This document shows positions 56,682 through 64,000 of a DNA stretch of 64,000 nucleotides, piece after piece. The notes beneath the pieces were generated by a model. It saw nothing but the letters and a program-made list of their open reading frames with translations. It was not told where the DNA came from and searched no databases. Every line of letters starts with the position of its first letter. Position 1 is the first letter of the stretch. Origin of the DNA: Paracoccus endophyticus (lineage in GTDB: Bacteria; Pseudomonadota; Alphaproteobacteria; Rhodobacterales; Rhodobacteraceae); assembly GCF_003286075.1 (NCBI RefSeq), contig NZ_QLUV01000011.1, positions 24,493 to 88,492 of the forward strand, in the 5' to 3' direction. Position numbers and translations under genes: made by a program.

Positions 56682-57221
56682 GCGGACCCCCCGGCCTTCA
56701 CCATGGCTGACGGACCAGGGTGTTCCCGGCCCCGCCGCGGCCCGATCGTGTGACGCGGACCATGGCCGCGCACACGGGGATGAACCCTGAACAGCACGTG
56801 CTTTCCCCTGTCCCCTGCCTCGTGGGATCGAACGGCCCCTGGTCGTTGCAGCACCGCTTTCCCTTGCGCCGTCGGCGCCACCCGCACAGGGGCAGTCCGC
56901 AAGCCATGCTCATCTCGTCGGCGCCCTCTGGCAAGCTCTGACACCATGCTCGTGCAGCCTTGCCACCTTGCCGGGGGGTCATGCTCATGCCGATGGCGCC
57001 GATCCGCAACCCGGCAACGAAAGCGGCCGACCGATGGGCCGGCACTCGTCCCCCCAGAGGATCGGGACCAGCATCCGGCCCTTGCGCCCGGCCCCCCGCT
57101 TGCCGCAGACACAGGATCATCGTTGCGCAAGAGCATGTCCGTGACCGAAATTATGGGTGCCGACTCGCCAGCCGAGCATCAAGGACGCAGGGGTCGGCCT
57201 TGTTCCCCCAAGGACCCGCCG
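56682..57221. other. Intergenic region between the P-type ATPase and the ABC exporter operon
   Basis: Divergent promoters for both sides should be here. Open frames in it look like chance frames. I searched by eye for FNR/Crp-type dyads and saw none. Confidence 0.45.
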
Positions 57222-57935
57222 ATGGACGCCCCTGTCCCGATCTTCCGCGCGCATGGCCTGACCAAGACCTACCGCTCGGGGACCGTCGAGGTGCAGGCGC
57301 TGCGCGGCGTGGACTTTCAGGCGGCCGCGGGCGAGTTCATCGTGATCCTCGGGCCGTCCGGCTCGGGCAAGTCCACCTTCCTCAACATCATCGGCGGCCT
57401 CGACCAGGCGACCTCGGGCGAGGCCTGGTTCATGGATCACGAGCTGACCCGTCTTTCGGATGCCGGGCTGACCCGCTATCGGCGCGACCATGTGGGCTTC
57501 GTGTTCCAGTTCTACAACCTCGTTCCCTCGCTGACCGCGCTCGAGAACGTGCGCCTCGTGACCGAGATCGCCCGCCGCCCGATGAGCCCGCGCGAGGCGC
57601 TGGCCATGGTCGGGCTTGAGGATCGGGTGGACCACTTTCCGGCGGAACTGTCCGGGGGCGAACAGCAGCGTGTCGCCATCGCGCGGGCCATCTCCAAGAA
57701 CCCCGAAGTCCTTCTGTGCGACGAGCCTACGGGGGCGCTCGACTCGGCGACCGGCGTGCGCGTGCTCGAGGCGCTGATGCGCGTGAACGAGGCCATCGGG
57801 GCCACCACGCTGGTCATCACCCACAACGCCGCCATCAAGGACCTTGCCCATCGCGTCGTCCGCTTTGCCAACGGCGGCATCTCGGGGGTCGAGGAAAACA
57901 CGACGCGCAAGTCCCCCGCCGAGGTCAGCTGGTGA
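57222..57935 (+). CDS. ABC transporter ATP-binding protein (MacB/LolD type)
   Basis: A 237-residue ATPase: Walker [18 protein letters not shown]-loop [20 protein letters not shown], signature [16 protein letters not shown], Walker [17 protein letters not shown], and the H-loop LVITHN. This is the group that works with FtsX-like permeases. ATG 57222 has AAGGA at eight bases; longer upstream starts are not supported. It overlaps the permease gene (GTGA). Confidence 0.93.
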   Translation: MDAPVPIFRAHGLTKTYRSGTVEVQALRGVDFQAAAGEFIVILGPSGSGKSTFLNIIGGLDQATSGEAWFMDHELTRLSDAGLTRYRRDHVGFVFQFYNLVPSLTALENVRLVTEIARRPMSPREALAMVGLEDRVDHFPAELSGGEQQRVAIARAISKNPEVLLCDEPTGALDSATGVRVLEALMRVNEAIGATTLVITHNAAIKDLAHRVVRFANGGISGVEENTTRKSPAEVSW

Positions 57936-60298
57936 TCCGGCTCGCGCCCCTGCACATCAAGCTCCTGCGCGATCTGCGCAGGCTTTGGGCGCAGGCTCTG
58001 GCCATCGCGCTGGTGATGGCGGCAGGCGTGGCGACGCTGGTGCTGGGCGTGGGGGCCACGGATGCGCTCGATCGCACGCGCGAAGCCTATTACGAGGAAA
58101 ACCGCTTTGCCGATGTCTTTGCTTCGGCCACCCGCGCGCCCGAGGCGCTGCTGGCCGAGATCGAGGCCCTCGATGGCGTTCTGGACGCCGAGGCGCGGAT
58201 CGTCCGGCTTGCCCTGGTGAATATGCCCGACATGGCCGAGCCGGGCAGCCTTCTTCTGGTTTCGGTGCCGCGGGCCGAGGGGCTCAACCGCCTTCACCTG
58301 CGGCAGGGGCGCCTGCCCGAAGCCGGACGGGCGGATGAGGCCGTGGTGTCGCAGGACTTTGCCGCCGCGCATGGCCTGTTGCCCGGGTCAGACGTGCAGG
58401 TGCTCATCAACGGGCGCAAGCGTCAGGTGACGATCACCGGGATCGCCATATCGCCGGAATACATCTATGCCCTCGGGCCCGGCGACATGATGCCCGATCC
58501 GCGCCGCTTCGGCATTGCGTGGATGCCGCACGACAGCCTTGCCGCGGCCTTCGATCGCCAGGGCGCCTTTGACGACCTGGTGCTGAAACTCGTCCCCGGC
58601 GCGTCCGAGCCGCGGGTGATCGCGCGTCTGGACACGCTTCTGGAACCCTACGGCGGACGGGGGGCCACCACGCGCAAGGACCAGATGTCCCATGCCTTCC
58701 TCGACGCCGAACTGCGGCAGCTTCGCGGCATGAGCCGGGTTCTGCCGCCGATCTTCCTGGCGGTGGCGGCGTTCCTTGTGAACATGACCCTCTGGCGCCT
58801 CATCACGCTGGAACGCGAGCAGATCGGGCTGCTGAAGGCCCTGGGCTATGGCCCCTGGGCCATCGTGCGGCACTATGTCGGCTTCGTGGCGGCCATCGCG
58901 GCGATCGGCATCGCCATCGGCTGGGCGGCGGGGGCCTGGATGGGGGCGGGGCTGGCGGGCATCTATGCCCGTTTCTTCGACTTTCCCTATCTGATCTTCA
59001 CCCAGAATCCCCGGCCCTATGCTGTCGCCGCCCTTGTCACGCTGGGCGCGGCGGTCGCCGGGGCCGTGGGTGCGGTGCGGGCCGTGGCGTGGCTGCCGCC
59101 CGCGGTCGCGATGTCGCCCCCGGCGCCGGTCCGCTATCGCCGGCTCTGGGGCGGCGCCCTGGAACGCCGCGTCCGGTTCCGGCAGAGCGCGGTCATGACC
59201 GCGCGCCATCTTCTGCGCTGGCCGGTGCGGACAGGGGGCGGCGTCCTCGGGGTGGCCTTCGCCGTCGCGGTGCTGGTCGGCTCGCTCTGGAGCTTCGGCT
59301 CGATCGAGCGGATGATCGACCTGACCTTCACGCAGACCGAACGGCAGGACGCCACGCTGGTCTTTGCCGAGGCGAGGCCCCATGCCGCGCTGTATGCCGT
59401 CCGGCACATGCCGGGCGTGCTGCGGGCCGAGCCCGAGCGGGTGGTGTCGGTGCGCCTGTCGCATGGACCGGCCGAACGCCGCGTGGGCCTGGCCGGGGTT
59501 GCGGAAGGCGGGGACCTGTCGCGCCTGCTTGATCCGACAGGCCAGCCCATGGCCCTGCCCGATGCCGGCGTGGTGCTGTCCGAGGCGCTGGCCGATCTGC
59601 TGACGGTGCGAGTCGGCGACGAGGTGGTCGTCGAGGTGCTGGAAGGCGACCGGCGCGTGACCCGGCTGCCGGTCAGCGGGCTGAGCCAGGGCTATGTGGG
59701 CCTGGGCGCCGCGATGCCGCTGTCCGCGCTGAACCGGATGCTGGGCGAGGGCGCGATGATCAGCGCCGTGCGCCTGACGCTTGATCCGGCGGCCCTGCCC
59801 GCGTTCCATGCGGCCGTCAAGGACACGCCGCAGGCAGGCTTTCTGTCGTTGAAGTCGCTGACGCTCAGCCGCTTTCGACAGACCATGGCCGAGAACATCA
59901 CCATCTCGACCACGGTCTACCTGAGCCTTGCGGCGATCATCGCCTTTGGCGTGGTCTACAACTTCGCCCGCATCTCGCTGTCCGAGCAGGGGCGCGAACT
60001 TGCCAGCCTGCGGGTTCTCGGCTTCACCCGCGCCGAGGTGGCGGGCATCCTTTATGGCGAAATCGCGGTCGTGGTTCTTCTGGCCCAGCCCTTGGGCTGG
60101 CTGATCGGGACGGGATTTGCCGTTCTGGTCGTGCGCGCCTTCAGTTCGGAACTTTACCGGGTGCCGCTGGTGATCGGCCCCGAGGTTTATGCCTGGGCAA
60201 GCCTGGTCGTGATCGCGGCCGCCCTCGCCTCGGCCCTGCTGGTGCGCGGACGCATCAACACCCTGGACATGGTCGAGGTCCTCAAGACAAGGGAATGA
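57932..60298 (+). CDS. FtsX-like ABC permease
   Basis: A 788-residue permease with an N-terminal helix ([20 protein letters not shown]), a large extracytoplasmic domain, and two FtsX/MacB-type membrane blocks: [20 protein letters not shown] with [20 protein letters not shown], and [20 protein letters not shown] with [20 protein letters not shown]. Starts at GTG overlapping the ATPase stop. Together with the ATPase and the HlyD protein it forms a tripartite-like exporter of unknown cargo. Confidence 0.91.
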   Translation: MIRLAPLHIKLLRDLRRLWAQALAIALVMAAGVATLVLGVGATDALDRTREAYYEENRFADVFASATRAPEALLAEIEALDGVLDAEARIVRLALVNMPDMAEPGSLLLVSVPRAEGLNRLHLRQGRLPEAGRADEAVVSQDFAAAHGLLPGSDVQVLINGRKRQVTITGIAISPEYIYALGPGDMMPDPRRFGIAWMPHDSLAAAFDRQGAFDDLVLKLVPGASEPRVIARLDTLLEPYGGRGATTRKDQMSHAFLDAELRQLRGMSRVLPPIFLAVAAFLVNMTLWRLITLEREQIGLLKALGYGPWAIVRHYVGFVAAIAAIGIAIGWAAGAWMGAGLAGIYARFFDFPYLIFTQNPRPYAVAALVTLGAAVAGAVGAVRAVAWLPPAVAMSPPAPVRYRRLWGGALERRVRFRQSAVMTARHLLRWPVRTGGGVLGVAFAVAVLVGSLWSFGSIERMIDLTFTQTERQDATLVFAEARPHAALYAVRHMPGVLRAEPERVVSVRLSHGPAERRVGLAGVAEGGDLSRLLDPTGQPMALPDAGVVLSEALADLLTVRVGDEVVVEVLEGDRRVTRLPVSGLSQGYVGLGAAMPLSALNRMLGEGAMISAVRLTLDPAALPAFHAAVKDTPQAGFLSLKSLTLSRFRQTMAENITISTTVYLSLAAIIAFGVVYNFARISLSEQGRELASLRVLGFTRAEVAGILYGEIAVVVLLAQPLGWLIGTGFAVLVVRAFSSELYRVPLVIGPEVYAWASLVVIAAALASALLVRGRINTLDMVEVLKTRE

Positions 60299-60299
60299 G

Positions 60300-61505
60300 A
60301 TGATCCGGCGCGTTGCATGGGCTGTTCTTGTGTTGATGGTCGCCGCGGGCCTTGCCTGGGCGCTCTGGCCGCGCGCCATACTGGTGGACACGGCGCCGGT
60401 CGGGCGGCAGGACATCGACGTGCTGATCGAAGAGGAAGGCGAGGCCCGCATCCGCGAGATCTTCACGGTCTCGGCGCCGATGCCCGGCCATATGTCGCGC
60501 CAGGATCTTCACGCTGGCGACGAGGTCATCGCCGGCAGCACGATCGTCGCGCGGATCAGTCCCGCCGACCCTGCCCTGCTCGACCTGCGGTCGCGGCGGA
60601 TCGCCGAGGCCACGCGCGACGCGGCCGAAGCGGCGGTCGGCCTTGCCAAGGCCGAGCTTGCCCGTGCGCGGGCGCAGGGGGACTATGCCCGATCCGAGTT
60701 GAGGCGCGTCGAGGCGTTGGTGAACCGGGAAGCCATGCCCGCGCGCGCCCTGGACGAGGCGCGTCTTGATGCGGCTGCGGCGCAGGCGGCGGTCGAGAGC
60801 GCGCGGGCCAACCTCATGGTGCGAGAGCGAGAGCTCGAGAGCGCCAGGGCCGCGTTGATCGAGGGCAGCGGACAGGCGGGCAATGGGGGCTGCTGCGTCG
60901 AGATCGTGGCACCGGCCAGCGGCCGCATCCTGCGCGTGCTGACCGAAAGCGAGCAGGTCGTCACCGCGGGTACGCCCCTGCTGGAGATCGGGGACCCGTC
61001 CGACTTGGAGATCGTGGTCGAGCTTCTGTCGTCTGATGCCGTGCGGGTTGAGGCCGGGGCCCCCGCCACCCTGGACGGCTGGGGCGGCCCGCCGCTGGCG
61101 GCGCGCGTCACCCGCGTCGATCCGTCGGCGGTCACGCGCGTGTCGGCCCTGGGGATCGAGGAGCAGCGCGTCACGGCCGTCCTGGCGCCCGAGGACGATC
61201 CGGCCCTGCGGCAGCGACTGGGGGACGGATATCGCGTGATCGCGCATATCGTCGTCTGGCAGGGCAAGGGGCTGACAGCCGTGCCGGTCGGCGCGCTGTT
61301 TCGCAGCGGGGACGCATGGGCCGTGTTCCGGGTCGAAGCCGGTCGCGCGAGGCTTACCCCCATCGAACTGGGCGAACGCAACCAGGACTGGGCAGAGGTG
61401 CGGAGCGGGCTGAAACCCGGCGCGCTGGTGATCCTGCATCCCAGCGACCGCATCGCCGACGGCGTCCGGGTGACGACAGCAGAGGTGCCGGAAACGGGGC
61501 CATGA
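60300..61505 (+). CDS. HlyD-family periplasmic adaptor (membrane fusion protein)
   Basis: A 401-residue protein: N-terminal anchor (VAWAVLVLMVAAGLAWALWP), lipoyl-like half motif VSAPMPGHMSRQDLHAGDEV, a helical hairpin (AAVGLAKAELARARAQGDYA ... ESARANLMVRERELESARAA), the second lipoyl half IVAPASGRILRVLTESEQVV, and barrel domains with VPVGALFRSGDAWAVFRVEA. It begins one base after the permease stop, completing the exporter operon. An outer-membrane partner is not present. Confidence 0.92.
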   Translation: MIRRVAWAVLVLMVAAGLAWALWPRAILVDTAPVGRQDIDVLIEEEGEARIREIFTVSAPMPGHMSRQDLHAGDEVIAGSTIVARISPADPALLDLRSRRIAEATRDAAEAAVGLAKAELARARAQGDYARSELRRVEALVNREAMPARALDEARLDAAAAQAAVESARANLMVRERELESARAALIEGSGQAGNGGCCVEIVAPASGRILRVLTESEQVVTAGTPLLEIGDPSDLEIVVELLSSDAVRVEAGAPATLDGWGGPPLAARVTRVDPSAVTRVSALGIEEQRVTAVLAPEDDPALRQRLGDGYRVIAHIVVWQGKGLTAVPVGALFRSGDAWAVFRVEAGRARLTPIELGERNQDWAEVRSGLKPGALVILHPSDRIADGVRVTTAEVPETGP

Positions 61506-61576
61506 TCCGCCGACGGTCGACCCTGAGCCCCACGGGCGCGCAGGGCGATGCGTGTGGCGAGAAAGGGAGATCACGA

Positions 61577-62560
61577 ATGCGGGCGATGATTTTAACGGGC
61601 AGATCGCCTTTTTTGCACGCGCGGGATCTGCCGCAGCCCGCGCCCGGACCGCACGAGGTGCTGATCCGGGTCGAGGCCTGCGGGGTCTGCCGCACCGACC
61701 TGCACATCGTGGACGGCGAACTGTCCGCGCCCCGGCTGCCGCTGATCCCCGGCCACGAGATCGTCGGTCGCGTCGAGCAGACAGGCCCCGGCGTGTCGGG
61801 GCTGTCCACAGGCCAGCGCGTCGGCGTGCCCTGGCTTGGACAGACCTGCGGCCACTGCCCCTATTGCGCCATGGGGCGAGAGAACCTGTGCGATGCGCCG
61901 CTGTTCACGGGCTATACCCGCAACGGCGGCTATGCCGACTATTGCGTGGCCGACGCGGGTTATGTGTTTCCCCTGCCCGAGGCCGCCGATCCGGTTGCGC
62001 TGGCTCCGCTGCTCTGCGCGGGGCTGATCGGCTTTCGCAGCTATCGCATGGCCGGGCCGGTGCAGCGGCTGGGGCTTTACGGCTTTGGCGCGGCCAGCCA
62101 CATCCTGTGCCAGATCGCCCGGCATCAGGGGGTCGAGGTCTTCGCCTTCACCCGCGACGGCGACGAGGCGGCGCAGGACTTCGCCCGCGCGCTGGGGGCG
62201 GCCTGGGCGGGCGGGTCGTCCGAGCCGGCCCCTGCCCTTCTGGACGCCGCCATCATCTTTGCCCCCGTGGGCGCGCTGGTGCCGCTGGCGCTGCGGGCGG
62301 TGCGCAAGGGCGGCCGGGTCGTCTGCGGCGGCATCCACATGAGCGATATCCCGGCCTTTCCCTATGCCGATCTGTGGCACGAGCGCGAGATCGTCTCGGT
62401 CGCCAACCTCACCCGCGCGGACGGCGAGGCCTTCTTCCCGCTGGCCGAGGCCGCCAGGGTCCGCACCCAGACGGCACGCTATCCGCTGGACCGCGCCAAC
62501 GAGGCGCTGGACGACCTGCGGCACGGCCGCCTTCAGGGCGCGGCGGTGCTGGTCCCCTGA
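61577..62560 (+). CDS. Zinc-dependent alcohol dehydrogenase
   Basis: A 327-residue medium-chain dehydrogenase. Catalytic zinc ligands: Cys in VEACGVCRTDLHIVDG and His-Glu in PGHEIVGRVEQTG. Structural zinc: CGHCPYCAMGRENLC, four cysteines. The nucleotide site reads LGLYGFGAASHILCQIARHQ, with Ala-Ser-His in place of the more usual GxxG end. The C-terminus DRANEALDDLRHGRLQGAAV is typical of the AdhP-like group. AAAGGGAGA precedes the ATG. Position beside the PEP-synthase-like gene is conserved in related clusters, as I recall them. Confidence 0.92.
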   Translation: MRAMILTGRSPFLHARDLPQPAPGPHEVLIRVEACGVCRTDLHIVDGELSAPRLPLIPGHEIVGRVEQTGPGVSGLSTGQRVGVPWLGQTCGHCPYCAMGRENLCDAPLFTGYTRNGGYADYCVADAGYVFPLPEAADPVALAPLLCAGLIGFRSYRMAGPVQRLGLYGFGAASHILCQIARHQGVEVFAFTRDGDEAAQDFARALGAAWAGGSSEPAPALLDAAIIFAPVGALVPLALRAVRKGGRVVCGGIHMSDIPAFPYADLWHEREIVSVANLTRADGEAFFPLAEAARVRTQTARYPLDRANEALDDLRHGRLQGAAVLVP

Positions 62561-62677
62561 GGGATGGCCCAAGGGGCAACTGCCCCGGCCGGTCGCGGGC
62601 ACGGAAACCTTGGCAGGACGGTTGCCCGTCTGACAAAGTGGACGGGAAACCCTTGTCTTCAAGCATGGCGGTGCCTC

Positions 62678-63904
62678 ATGCCCCTCTCGTCCCCGCTGGT
62701 CATCTGGTTCGAGGATCTTGCCCGGGACGATGTCCCGAAGGTGGGCGGAAAGAACGCCTCGCTGGGCGAGATGGTCGCGCGGCTGTCCGGGGCGGGCATC
62801 CGCGTGCCGCCGGGCTTTGCCACCTCGGCCGACATGTTCCGCGACTTCCTGGCCGCCAATCGGCTGAACGAAGGCATCGACGAGACGCTTGCCCGGCTTG
62901 AAAAGGGCGAGGTCACGCTGGCCGAGGCCGGCCAGACCATCCGCGCCGCCATCTGTGCCGCGGACTGGCCCGAGGAGGCGCGGCAGGCCATCCTGACAAG
63001 CTATCGCGAGCTTGCGCGCCGCACGGGCGTGGCCGAACCCGCGGTCGCGGTGCGGTCCAGCGCCACCGCCGAGGACCTGCCCGACGCGAGCTTTGCCGGC
63101 CAGCAGGAGACCTTCCTGAACATCCGGGGCGAACCCGCCCTGCTGGACGCCTGCCGGCGCTGCTATGCCTCGCTTTATACCGACCGGGCGATCACCTACC
63201 GCCGTCTCAAGGGCTTCGAGCACGCGCGGGTCGCGCTGTCGGTGGGCGTGCAGCACATGGTCCGCTCTGACGTCGGGGGCGCGGGCGTCATGTTCTCGAT
63301 CGACACCGAGTCGGGCTTCGACAAGGTCGTTCTGATCAACGCGGCCTGGGGCCTGGGCGAGACGGTGGTGCAGGGAACCGTCAGTCCCGACGAATACCAG
63401 GTGTTCAAGCCCCTGCTCGACCAGCCCGGATGCAGCCCCATCATCGAGAAGACACTGGGCGCCAAGGACCGCAAGCTGGTCCACGGGGACGGCGATGGCG
63501 CAGCCACCCGCGATGTTCCCACCACCGCCGAGGAACGCGCGCGGTTCGTCCTTTCGGACGCGGAAATCCTCGATCTCGCCCGGCAGGCCTGCGTGATCGA
63601 GCGCCATTACGGCCGGGCCATGGACATCGAATGGGCCAAGGACGGCGAGACGGGGCTGATCTACATCGTCCAGGCGCGGCCCGAGACCGTCCGCTCGGGC
63701 GGCAAGGGCACGTTCCTGTCCTATCGGATCGGACAGCACGGCCGCGAGTTGCTGCGGGGCCTCAGCATCGGTGAGGCCGTCGTGGCGGGCACCGTCTGCC
63801 TGATCGAAAGCGCGCGCGACATTGACCGCTTCGTCGAGGGATCGATCCTCGTGACCTCGACCACCGACCCCGACTGGGTGCCCGTGATGAAGCGCGCCGC
63901 CGCC
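62678..63904 (+). pseudogene. ppsA: Phosphoenolpyruvate synthase (PpsA)-like gene, interrupted by an insertion sequence
   Basis: The frame encodes 409 residues of a PpsA-like protein: VIWFEDLARDDVPKVGGKNA, VRSSATAEDLPDASFAGQQE, GVMFSIDTESGFDKVV, INAAWGLGETVVQGTVSPDE and YIVQARPETVRS (ATP-binding domain), then the start of the swivelling domain, LVTSTTDPDWVPVMKRAAA. At this point normal family members continue to the phosphohistidine motif (GGRTCHA-like) and the C-terminal PEP/pyruvate barrel. Here the sequence switches to DNA resembling an IS256-type end. The phosphorylated His and the barrel are thus absent in the window, so this copy should not work unless intact elsewhere or spliced by excision. 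ATG 62678 fits the family start. Confidence 0.85.
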
Positions 63905-64000
63905 AGAGAGTGTCCGATCTTCTGTGTATCGCTGATCTGGTCCATGCTTCCTGAGAGGAGCAAGGACGATGACGATTTCCAACGAACTGCTGGACGAGTT
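63905..64000 (+). mobile_element. Left end of an IS256-family-like insertion sequence
   Basis: From about 63906 the sequence (GAGAGTGTCCGATCTTCTGT...) no longer matches the PpsA family and resembles terminal repeats of IS256-type elements, which begin GAGA(C/G)TGTC. An open frame with a strong ribosome site starts 63 bases in. The exact edge, the target-site duplication and the right end lie outside or cannot be fixed from one side. Confidence 0.72.
63969..64000 (+). CDS. IS256-like transposase, 5' fragment
   Basis: Only the first 10 codons are visible: MTISNELLDE. This is the kind of N-terminus seen in IS256-family transposases. GAGGAGCAAGGA stands before the ATG. The gene runs off the right edge, so the family assignment rests on this short stretch plus the terminal sequence and position. 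Confidence 0.55.
   Translation, partial: MTISNELLDE

Noticed and set aside
54150..56753. An 867-codon plus-strand frame across the P-type ATPase gene.
   Set aside because: The minus strand encodes every P-type ATPase motif; the plus frame is highly charged and shows no domain.
47074..57221. FNR/NnrR-type TTGAT-N4-ATCAA boxes upstream of the bd oxidase and stress genes.
   Set aside because: None found by eye. A loose TTGCC-N3-ATCAA near 52940 has wrong spacing.
56682..57221. Short frames in the gap between the P-type ATPase and the ABC exporter as candidate small proteins.
   Set aside because: No ribosome sites at sensible starts, no recognisable composition, and overlapping frames on both strands are equally open.
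61592..63982. A long minus-strand frame over the alcohol dehydrogenase and PpsA-like genes.
   Set aside because: Antisense to two well-supported genes, with no family similarity.

Overview
The window reads as chromosomal DNA of a high-GC alphaproteobacterium of the Rhodobacteraceae/Paracoccaceae, most like Paracoccus. The evidence is the very GC-rich codon use, the 53-residue aa3 cytochrome c oxidase subunit IV of the Paracoccus type, a PyrB/degenerate-PyrC pair, the fabA-fabB-fabI and etfB-etfA-hbd orders, SdhE, LdtR-like and HIG1-like genes, and an infC that appears to start at ATA. I see no rRNA, tRNA or CRISPR array. Genus assignment is inference from protein resemblance.

Layout. 1-6030: 3' end of an M3 peptidase gene, a lipoprotein, an SH3 protein, a 2-hydroxyacid dehydrogenase, infC, and an Ala-rich membrane protein overlapping a glycosyltransferase-like gene. 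6161-9624: fabA-fabB-fabI (anaerobic-type unsaturated fatty acid synthesis and enoyl reduction) and an alpha/beta hydrolase. 9625-11099: a short AT-rich islet holding one YaaC-like gene whose start lies inside the 3' end of thyX. 11086-24446: thyX, gloA, LdtR-like regulator, sdhE, aspartate aminotransferase, host-attachment-like protein, phospholipase D-like enzyme, glcB with a divergent IclR regulator, parC, SH3 and SDR genes, a HIG1-like protein and the PduO-type cobalamin adenosyltransferase. 24591-29247: etfB-etfA-hbd, then a type III polyketide synthase overlapping an ICMT-like methyltransferase, then a small membrane protein.

29244-38886: plsY, degenerate pyrC and pyrB on the minus strand, yqgE, a DsbD-N protein, a cysteine-free family-4-like uracil-DNA glycosylase, tsaC, an acyl-CoA dehydrogenase coupled to an MBL-fold hydrolase, and cytochrome oxidase subunit IV. 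38938-47073: lipoprotein, azlCD, cysteine hydrolase, a Lys-rich microprotein, a fatty acid desaturase, a flavin-binding-type stress protein coupled to a SnoaL/DUF4440 protein, and a cyanide-insensitive-type bd oxidase (cydA-cydB-DUF2474) with all three genes overlapping as TGATG.

47491-52926 is the least ordinary stretch: an ExeA-like ATPase with a transmembrane segment and Sel1-like repeat, facing an orphan TAXI-type periplasmic binding protein and a periplasmic coiled-coil protein with about nine 35-residue repeats. 53199-64000 resembles a redox/energy-stress cluster: tandem UspA, a PEEFP-type P-type ATPase, an ABC ATPase-permease-HlyD exporter, a zinc alcohol dehydrogenase and a PEP-synthase-like gene. 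That last gene is cut at about 63905 by what looks like the left end of an IS256-family insertion sequence, whose transposase starts at 63969 and runs off the window.
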